A stretch of 12,595 bases of DNA, taken from contig JBDUCU010000083.1 of assembly GCA_040003315.1 (NCBI GenBank), forward strand, positions 1 to 12,595, given 5' to 3'. Made by a program: the position numbers and the translations under genes. Numbering within the stretch: position 1 is the stretch's first letter; the number at the start of each line of letters is the position of its first letter. Under the pieces are notes generated by a model. It was not told where the DNA came from. It did not search any database and was given only the letters and a program-made list of their open reading frames with translations. Positions 7,200-12,595 of this stretch are shown here, in pieces. The DNA is from JACCZX01 sp040003315 (lineage in GTDB: Bacteria; Pseudomonadota; Gammaproteobacteria; Burkholderiales; Burkholderiaceae_F).

Positions 7200-8282
7200 G
7201 TGGCGCAGCCGCAGCACGTCTACAACTTCTCGTCGGGGCCTGCGGTCCTGCCGCAGGAAGTGCTGCAGCAGGCGCAGGACGAAATGCTGTCGTGGCATGG
7301 TCGCGGTTACTCGATCATGGAAACCAGCCATCGCAGCGAGGAGTTCGTGGCGATCGCCGCGGAAACCGAAGCGTTGCTGAGGCAATTGCTGGCGATTCCT
7401 GACAACTACCGCATATTGCTGCTGCAGGGCGGTGCCCATCTTCAGTTCGCGATGGTTCCATTGAACCTGCTCGGCGCAAAGTTTCAGGCCGATTACATCC
7501 TGAGCGGAGTCTGGTCGGAAAAAGCCGCCGATGAGGCGCAGCGATTTTGCAGCGTTCGCGTCGCTGCACGCGGCACGGTGACGTCGCTGCCAACCCGGGA
7601 TCAGATCGTTGTCGATCCAGCCGCTGCGTACGTGCATTACTGCTCCAACGAAACGATCAACGGGCTTGAGTTTTCGTACGTGCCGCCAACCGGCGACGTC
7701 CCGCTGGTGGCTGATATGTCGTCGCACTTCCTGTCGCGCACAATCGACGTCTCTCAGTTCGGACTGATCTACGCCGGCGCGCAGAAGAATATCGGCCCGG
7801 CCGGGTTGACGGTCGTTATCGTGCGCGACGATCTGGTCGGCCACTGTTCGCCGCGCTGGCCGACGATGCTCGACTACGCGACGCACGCGAAGAACCATTC
7901 GAGCTACAACACGCCGCCGACCTATGCGGTGTATATCGCCAATTTGGTACTAAAGTGGCTGCACGCGCGAGGCGGAGTCGAGGCGATAGAGCGGCGAAAT
8001 ATCGAAAAGGCGGCAGCGCTTTACCAGACAATCGATGAGTCTGATTTTTATGCGAATCCAATCAACGCGCAGGATCGCTCGCGCATGAATGTTCCGTTCT
8101 CGCTGACGGATGAACGATTGAACGACGACTTTCTCCAGCAGGCGCGCGACCACGGCTTGGTGCAGTTAAAAGGACATCGACTGGTCGGGGGCATGCGTGC
8201 GTCGATCTACAACGCGATGCCTATGGATGGCGTGCGCGCATTGATCGATTTCATGCACGATTTCGACCGCCGCAATGGATGA
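7200..8282 (+). CDS. serC: Phosphoserine aminotransferase
   Basis: PLP enzyme that converts 3-phosphohydroxypyruvate and glutamate to phosphoserine in serine synthesis, and the matching step of pyridoxal phosphate synthesis in bacteria using that route. It has 360 residues, the normal length. GTG 7200 gives the canonical MAQPQHVYNFSSGPAVLP start. Landmarks are MIETSHRS-type METSHRS at 40-46, LLLQGGAHLQFAMVPLNLL at 73-91, and the PLP lysine K196 in GAQKNIGPAGL. At the phosphate-binding loop GGA is followed by H80, where E. coli has Arg and many relatives have Ser/Thr; this may be a lineage variant. One base separates it from the gyrA stop, and it overlaps pheA by 8 bases, so it is probably cotranscribed and translationally coupled. 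Confidence 0.97.
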   Translation: MAQPQHVYNFSSGPAVLPQEVLQQAQDEMLSWHGRGYSIMETSHRSEEFVAIAAETEALLRQLLAIPDNYRILLLQGGAHLQFAMVPLNLLGAKFQADYILSGVWSEKAADEAQRFCSVRVAARGTVTSLPTRDQIVVDPAAAYVHYCSNETINGLEFSYVPPTGDVPLVADMSSHFLSRTIDVSQFGLIYAGAQKNIGPAGLTVVIVRDDLVGHCSPRWPTMLDYATHAKNHSSYNTPPTYAVYIANLVLKWLHARGGVEAIERRNIEKAAALYQTIDESDFYANPINAQDRSRMNVPFSLTDERLNDDFLQQARDHGLVQLKGHRLVGGMRASIYNAMPMDGVRALIDFMHDFDRRNG

Positions 8283-9372
8283 ACACGACCAGCAGCTGAA
8301 GTCGCTGCGCAGCGCGATCGACCGCGTCGATACGCGGCTGCTCGAGCTGTTGAACGAACGTGCTCAGCTCGCGATCGATGTGGGTCGCATCAAGCACGGC
8401 GCCGGCGCTCCGGTGCTTCGGCCCGAGCGCGAAACTGAGATTCTGCAGCGGATTGCCGCATCGAACGGCGGGCCGCTGTCGAAAGCGCATATCACCCATA
8501 TCTTTCGTGAAGTTATATCGGCGTGTCGTGCGCTGGAGCGCCCGCTTGCTGTTGCCTATCTCGGCCCTGCAGGCACGTTTTCGGAAATGGCGATGCAGCG
8601 GCAATTCGGGTCGAGCGTAGAGGGAGTGCCGTGCCAAACGCTCGATGAAGTTTTTCGTTCGACGGAGGCGGGCAGCTCCGATCTCGCGATCGTGCCGCTC
8701 GAGAATTCCGCTGAAGGCGCGGTCAGCCGCACGCTGGACTTGCTGCTCGCAACCCCACTGAAAATGTTGGCCGAGGTGTCGGTGTCGGTTCAGCACAACC
8801 TGCTGACGAAGAGCGGGTCGATGGCCGATGTCCAGCGGATATGCGCGCATTCGCAGGCGCTGGCGCAATGTGCCGGCTGGCTTAATCAGCACTGGCCCTC
8901 GCTCGAGCGCCAGGCGGTCGCGAGCAACGCCGAAGCGGCACGCATCGCGTCCGAAGATGCATCGGTCGCTGCAATTGCGGGCGACGCGGCAGCGCGGCGT
9001 TACGAAGTTCGAACGGTCGCCGCCCAGATTCAAGACGACACGCACAACCGCACCCGCTTCGCGGTACTCGGCGCGCACACAACGCAACCCTCGGCGCCGC
9101 CAGCGCGCGACAAGACGTCGTTGATTCTTTCGGTGCCCAACAAAGCCGGTGCGGTGTTTCACATGCTGTCGCCGCTGGCTGCGCATGGAGTGTCGATGAC
9201 ACGCTTCGAGTCGCGGCCGGCGCGAGTCGGAACCTGGGAGTACTACTTCTACGTGGATCTGGAGGGTCATGTCGAAGAGCCGCGTGTTGCTGCGGTGATT
9301 GCCGAGTTGCAGCGGACCTGCGCGTTCTACAAATGCCTCGGTTCTTACCCCGCAGAGCAGGCGAGCGCGTGA
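8275..9372 (+). CDS. pheA: Bifunctional chorismate mutase / prephenate dehydratase
   Basis: P-protein that converts chorismate to prephenate and then to phenylpyruvate, committing flux to phenylalanine. It has 365 residues and three domains. The AroQ chorismate mutase covers about 5-90 (IDRVDTRLLELLNERAQLA, with R29 and K40 at expected active-site places). The prephenate dehydratase covers about 93-268 (YLGPAGTFSEMA, PLENSAEGAVSRTLDLL, and the catalytic TRF at 260-262). The ACT regulatory domain covers about 282-358, with the ESRP motif at 312-315 that binds phenylalanine. KAGAVF stands where the GAL motif is usual. Feedback inhibition by phenylalanine is expected from the ACT motif. The ATG lies inside the 3' end of serC (8-base overlap), and the stop overlaps the hisC start. 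Confidence 0.98.
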   Translation: MDEHDQQLKSLRSAIDRVDTRLLELLNERAQLAIDVGRIKHGAGAPVLRPERETEILQRIAASNGGPLSKAHITHIFREVISACRALERPLAVAYLGPAGTFSEMAMQRQFGSSVEGVPCQTLDEVFRSTEAGSSDLAIVPLENSAEGAVSRTLDLLLATPLKMLAEVSVSVQHNLLTKSGSMADVQRICAHSQALAQCAGWLNQHWPSLERQAVASNAEAARIASEDASVAAIAGDAAARRYEVRTVAAQIQDDTHNRTRFAVLGAHTTQPSAPPARDKTSLILSVPNKAGAVFHMLSPLAAHGVSMTRFESRPARVGTWEYYFYVDLEGHVEEPRVAAVIAELQRTCAFYKCLGSYPAEQASA

Positions 9373-10478
9373 CGAGCCCGGTTTCGGCGCTGCCTTATGT
9401 GCGGGCGATCTCCCCTTATCAGGGAGGCAAATCGATCGACGAACTGGCGCGTGAGTTTGGGCTGCGGCCTGAATCGATCATCAAGCTCGCATCGAATGAA
9501 AATCCGCGCGGCATGCCGGATTCGGCGAAGCGGGCAATCGTCGAGGCAATGGCCGAAGTGGGCCGCTACCCGGACAGCAACGGCTTCGCACTTAAGGCTG
9601 CACTATCGGCGCAGCTCGACGTCCCCGCGGACTGGCTCACGCTCGGAAACGGCAGCAACGACATTCTTGAACTGGCCGCCGCTGCGCTGCTCGCGCCGGG
9701 GCGGAGTGCGCTCTTCGCGCAGTACTCGTTTGCGGTTTACGCGCTGGCGACACAGTCGCGCGGCGCCAGGGCGATCGTCGTGCCCGCCCGGGATCTTGGC
9801 CACGATTTGGCTGCGATGTCCTCGTCGATCGCGGCCGACACCGCATTGATCTACATCGCGAATCCCAATAACCCGACCGGAACGCATCTCGATGCGGGCG
9901 CGATCGCAACGTTCCTTGCAACCGTGCCGTCGAAGGTCGTGGTCGTGATCGATGAAGCCTATAACGAGTATTTGCCGGCAGCCCATCGCTTCGACAGCGT
10001 CCGCTGGGTTCGCGAGTATCCGAACCTGCTGATCTCGCGCACCTTTTCGAAGGCATACGGCCTCGCGGGTCTGCGCGTTGGTTACGGCATCGCGCAACCG
10101 GAATTGACGGATTTGCTGAATCGGGTGCGGCAGCCGTTTAACGTCAGCCATGTTGCGCAGGCGGCAGCGTTGGCCGCTCTTGCGGACCGCGCGTTCCTGG
10201 CGGAAAGCTATCGGCTGAACGAGCGCGGAATGCAGCAACTCACCACAGTGTTTCGCGAGCTAGATCTCGGTTTCGTGCCGAGCTACGGCAATTTTGTACT
10301 GGTCAACGTGGGCGATGCGACCCGCGTGTATCAGGAGCTTCTGAAGCGCGGCATCATCGTGCGCCCGGTCGCCAACTACGGGCTGCCCGACTGGTTGCGC
10401 GTGACAGTTGGACTGCCCGAGGAGAACGAGCGATTTCTCCAGGCGCTGCGAGACGCACTGAAAGATTCACCCCAATGA
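9369..10478 (+). CDS. hisC: Histidinol-phosphate / aromatic aminotransferase
   Basis: Class I/II PLP aminotransferase of the HisC family. HisC makes histidinol phosphate; copies lying between pheA and tyrA, as here, often also transaminate phenylpyruvate or hydroxyphenylpyruvate, so this is probably the HisC2-type enzyme. From GTG 9369 it has 369 residues. Landmarks are LASNENPRG at 40-48, the phosphate-loop GNGSNDILE, NPNNPTGT at 165-172, IDEAYNEY at 194-201, the PLP lysine K228 in RTFSKAYGLAGLRVGYG, and WLRVTVG near the end. The GTG overlaps the pheA stop as GTGA. An ATG at 9333 in frame would add 12 residues lying inside pheA and is less likely. Whether another hisC exists elsewhere in the genome cannot be seen. 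Confidence 0.95.
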   Translation: MTSPVSALPYVRAISPYQGGKSIDELAREFGLRPESIIKLASNENPRGMPDSAKRAIVEAMAEVGRYPDSNGFALKAALSAQLDVPADWLTLGNGSNDILELAAAALLAPGRSALFAQYSFAVYALATQSRGARAIVVPARDLGHDLAAMSSSIAADTALIYIANPNNPTGTHLDAGAIATFLATVPSKVVVVIDEAYNEYLPAAHRFDSVRWVREYPNLLISRTFSKAYGLAGLRVGYGIAQPELTDLLNRVRQPFNVSHVAQAAALAALADRAFLAESYRLNERGMQQLTTVFRELDLGFVPSYGNFVLVNVGDATRVYQELLKRGIIVRPVANYGLPDWLRVTVGLPEENERFLQALRDALKDSPQ

Positions 10479-11335
10479 AACTCGCACTGGTTGGTGTTGG
10501 GCTGATCGGCGGATCCTTCGCGCAGGCGATAAGGCATGTCGGCATGTTCGAACGCATCGTTGGGTTCGACAGCAACGCCGATTCGTTGCAGCGCGCATTG
10601 GCTCTGGGGGTGATCGATCAGGCAGCGGGTTCGTTGGCGCACGCAGTCGACGGAGCGACCCTTGTGATGATCGCGACGCCGGTGGGCTCAACGCGGCAGG
10701 TTTTGCGCGCCATCTCGCCCCATCTGTCCCATGCTGCAATCACGACCGATGTTGGCAGCGTCAAGGCGAGTGTGGTCGATGCAGCGCGCGAAGAGCTCGG
10801 CTCCTCCTTTGCGCGTTTCGTGCCGGGCCACCCAATCGCGGGAAGTGAGGGCTCGGGCGTCGAACACGCGACTCCGGAACTGTTTCGCGACAAAATTTTT
10901 GTTACGACTGCAGTATCGGATACGGACCCCAGCGCGCTGCTCACCGTCGAGTCGCTGTGGCGCGCTGCCGGATGCCGCATCGAGCGCATGGCGGCCGACG
11001 AGCACGACCAGATTTTTGCGGCAGTCAGTCACTTGCCCCATCTGCTGGCGTTTTCACTGGTCGCGCAGATTGCCAACGATGCCGACGCCGAACGAAAGTT
11101 CGCCATGAGCGGCGCCGGATTTCGAGATTTCACGCGCATCGCGGCTTCAAGCTCTGCGATGTGGAGGGACATCTGCCTCGATAACCGCGCGGCGCTGGGA
11201 AGGGCACTTCGCGAACAACGCGCGCTGCTTGAGAAAATTCAACGAGCGGTCGACGATGGAGATGCGCACACGCTTGAGGGTATCTTTTCGAAAGCGTCGA
11301 TCAACGCGCGCAATTTCCCGGTGATGCGCGGATAG
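10475..11335 (+). CDS. tyrA: Prephenate dehydrogenase (TyrA family)
   Basis: Oxidative decarboxylation of prephenate to 4-hydroxyphenylpyruvate in tyrosine synthesis; some relatives also use arogenate. It has 286 residues, a stand-alone enzyme without fused chorismate mutase or AroA. The Rossmann loop GVGLIGGSFA is at 7-16, with D32 at the end of the second strand favouring NAD over NADP (inference). Family landmarks are TDVGSVK at 91-97, FVPGHPIAGSEGSGVEHA at 115-132, the SHLPHLLAFSL helix at 185-195, and GAGFRDFTRIAASSSAMWRDI. The ATG overlaps the hisC stop (ATGA), ending a chain of four overlapping or near-touching junctions. In most betaproteobacteria aroA follows directly; here it does not. 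Confidence 0.96.
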   Translation: MKLALVGVGLIGGSFAQAIRHVGMFERIVGFDSNADSLQRALALGVIDQAAGSLAHAVDGATLVMIATPVGSTRQVLRAISPHLSHAAITTDVGSVKASVVDAAREELGSSFARFVPGHPIAGSEGSGVEHATPELFRDKIFVTTAVSDTDPSALLTVESLWRAAGCRIERMAADEHDQIFAAVSHLPHLLAFSLVAQIANDADAERKFAMSGAGFRDFTRIAASSSAMWRDICLDNRAALGRALREQRALLEKIQRAVDDGDAHTLEGIFSKASINARNFPVMRG

Positions 11336-11405
11336 CACGCAAACCCGATCGGACGTGGCTCGTCTGTGTAAGCTCGTCGCTTCCTTGGCGGCTGTGGCAA
11401 TAGCT

Positions 11406-11915
11406 ATGAACCGGTGGCGCACGGTGGGTTTGGCGGTCGGCTGCGTGGTTGCACTCACGGCCTGCGATTTTCGCGGTCGCGGGTACGAGGATCTGCGCTT
11501 GATGCGGCTCAACGAAGGGAACTCCACCGAACAGGATGTGCGAAATCTTTTCGGAGCGCCCGCCGCGATACGCGATGTCCCGGGCGGCAAAGGGCTCGTC
11601 TATCCGCTGGGCCCCGAGGGTCCTTACACGCTTCTGATCAAGATCGATGCCAACGGCAAATATCAGGGACGCGAGAATCTGCTGACGCGCGCCAATTTCG
11701 AACGCGTCAGGCCTGGTACGAAAGAGCTGGATGTTCTGGTGGCGCTCGGGCGCCCCGGACGCGCTGAAAGGTATCCACTGAAGCAACAATCGGCGTGGGA
11801 GTGGCGGTTCCTCGATGGCCCGACCGAGCGTCTTTTCGTGGTGACTTTTGACGCCGGCGGCAATGTGGTCAGCTCGGCGATCGAAGAAGATCCGCGACGC
11901 TTTGGGGGCCGCTAG
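11406..11915 (+). CDS. Lipoprotein with two BamE/SmpA-like repeats
   Basis: Predicted lipoprotein of the SmpA/OmlA (BamE) fold, a family whose best-known member is a part of the outer-membrane beta-barrel assembly machine. ATG 11406 gives 169 residues with signal peptide MNRWRTVGLAVGCVVALTAC; the lipobox is LTAC with lipid-attachment C20. An in-frame GTG at 11355 would place 17 residues before this and is less likely. The first repeat covers about 30-95 (LRLMRLNEGNSTEQDVRNLFGAP). The second covers about 98-163 (RVRPGTKELDVLVALGRPG, then SAWEWRF and FVVTFDAGGNV). Classic BamE has one such domain. D21 directly follows the lipidated cysteine, an inner-membrane retention signal under the E. coli Lol rule. 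It starts 70 bases after tyrA with no terminator between, so it may be cotranscribed. Role unknown. Confidence 0.85.
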   Translation: MNRWRTVGLAVGCVVALTACDFRGRGYEDLRLMRLNEGNSTEQDVRNLFGAPAAIRDVPGGKGLVYPLGPEGPYTLLIKIDANGKYQGRENLLTRANFERVRPGTKELDVLVALGRPGRAERYPLKQQSAWEWRFLDGPTERLFVVTFDAGGNVVSSAIEEDPRRFGGR

Positions 11916-12117
11916 GGCTAATCCGGCTGGACTAGCGTTGTCGCGCAGTCAATCGGTCGAAGTTCCCGCCTTGCGCTTGTCTTTTCATCCGTTCGGCGCG
12001 CTACATCGAAGTCCACCACCGTCGCGTGTCCGCTCGTCGCGGGAGAGATTCCACTGGGCGGTATCAGCGCGCTTTGTCCATTTTGTCTAGATAAGCTTCG
12101 CCGCCTGGAGGTTTTCA
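11916..12117. other. Intergenic region before the pseudopilin gene
   Basis: This is a 202-bp gap with no gene I can support. GCTAG at 11911-11915 and CTAGC at 11932-11936 form a short inverted repeat just at the end of the lipoprotein gene, but no T-run follows, so it is not a clear terminator. A promoter for the pilin gene is expected here. I see no convincing sigma-70 pair and no sigma-54 GG/GC pair. TAGATA at 12088-12093 is a possible weak -10. A strong GGAGG ribosome site at 12107-12111 closes the region. Confidence 0.4.
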
Positions 12118-12595
12118 ATGCATTCGCGCGGTTTTACGTTGGTCGAACTGCTGGTGGTGATGACGATCAGTGCGATCCTGGTCGCTGTTGCCGTGCCGTC
12201 GTTTCAATGGACGATTGCGCGCAATCGCGTTTCCGATGCGACTAATCAGCTGCTCGCACACCTCGAATACGCAAGGATGGAGTCGTCAAGACGCGGCAAT
12301 ACCGTTTCCATTTGCCGCAGCGCGGACCAGGTTGCATGCAGCAGCGCGGCTACTGCGGGCGCTGATGGCAACGATTGGGCGGTTGGCTGGCTTGTCTTCG
12401 AAAAGTCCGGTGGAGTCGATGAATCCAATGTTGAGGTGGGAGATCAGGTGATCTTCGTGCAGCAAGCAATGGGTGCGATGACGATACCGACTGTCCGCGT
12501 GATGATTCACTCGAGCTCGCCTGGTGCGGAGTTTTTCGCGTACCGGCCGCGAGGAACTGGGGGCACGGTTGGCGGGGCCCAGACCTTTGCTATCG
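12118..12595 (+). CDS. GspH/FimT-family pseudopilin, 3' end cut by window
   Basis: Minor pilin or pseudopilin of type IV pilus/type II secretion systems, which sits in the inner membrane and primes or tips the pilus. The ATG at 12118 has GGAGG 6 bases upstream, the best ribosome site in the window. The type III signal is textbook: MHSRG is cut before F6, giving FTLVELLVVMTISAILVAVAVP with the required glutamate at +5 and one long hydrophobic helix. The body has the GspH/FimT features NDWAVGWLVFEK at about 85-96 and, near the edge, FFAYRPRGTGGTVGG at 139-153. The 159 visible residues end without a stop, and the usual length is about 160-190, so only a short tail is missing. FimT versus GspH cannot be decided without the neighbours; a FimT-like start of a pilV-pilW-pilX cluster is my guess. 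Confidence 0.92.
   Translation, partial: MHSRGFTLVELLVVMTISAILVAVAVPSFQWTIARNRVSDATNQLLAHLEYARMESSRRGNTVSICRSADQVACSSAATAGADGNDWAVGWLVFEKSGGVDESNVEVGDQVIFVQQAMGAMTIPTVRVMIHSSSPGAEFFAYRPRGTGGTVGGAQTFAI

Noticed and set aside
8251..9270. 339-codon open frame antisense to pheA
   Set aside because: It is a shadow of a fully conserved pheA, Arg-rich with no recognisable motif.
11911..11936. Possible terminator after the lipoprotein gene
   Set aside because: The GCTAG/CTAGC arms are only 5 bp and no T-run follows.
12170..12451. 93-codon frame overlapping the pseudopilin
   Set aside because: It is out of frame with the prepilin signal peptide and strong GGAGG site at 12107-12120, and has no features of its own.

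Overview
The window looks like about 11.5 kb of conserved betaproteobacterial chromosome, of Burkholderiales or a near relative, with one foreign edge. The main evidence is gene order: gph, ubiG, ompA, an amidohydrolase, then gyrA-serC-pheA-hisC-tyrA. This is the familiar betaproteobacterial arrangement around gyrase A and the aromatic amino acid genes. GC content looks high, several genes start at GTG, and neighbouring genes overlap by a few bases. No RNA gene, CRISPR array or complete insertion sequence was seen.

Left edge (1-1409). A large serine recombinase runs rightward into the window with its N-terminus cut by the window edge. Its reading matches a recombinase only to about base 1080. 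From there the DNA is the 5' half of a leftward gph gene (phosphoglycolate phosphatase). Both genes are therefore broken tail to tail at one point. This is the only clear mobile-element or rearrangement scar in the window.

Leftward block (1406-4448). ubiG (ubiquinone O-methyltransferase) is translationally coupled to the gph remnant. Upstream of it lies ompA, which ends in a textbook intrinsic terminator. Upstream of that is an MTA/SAH-deaminase-like TRZ/ATZ amidohydrolase. About 110-130 bp separate it from the divergent gyrA.

Rightward block (4556-11335). gyrA, serC, pheA, hisC and tyrA follow each other with 1-bp spacing or overlaps of 4-8 bp, so they very likely form one operon. serC makes phosphoserine. 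pheA and tyrA direct chorismate and prephenate to phenylalanine and tyrosine. hisC-type aminotransferases at this position can transaminate histidinol phosphate and/or aromatic keto acids.

Right edge (11336-12595). The expected next gene, aroA, is absent. In its place are a lipoprotein with two BamE/SmpA-like repeats and the start of a FimT/GspH pseudopilin gene cut by the window end, perhaps the first gene of a minor-pilin cluster.

I see no convincing undescribed system. The best leads are the recombinase/gph junction, Gln at GyrA position 83, and the replacement of aroA by envelope and pilus genes.
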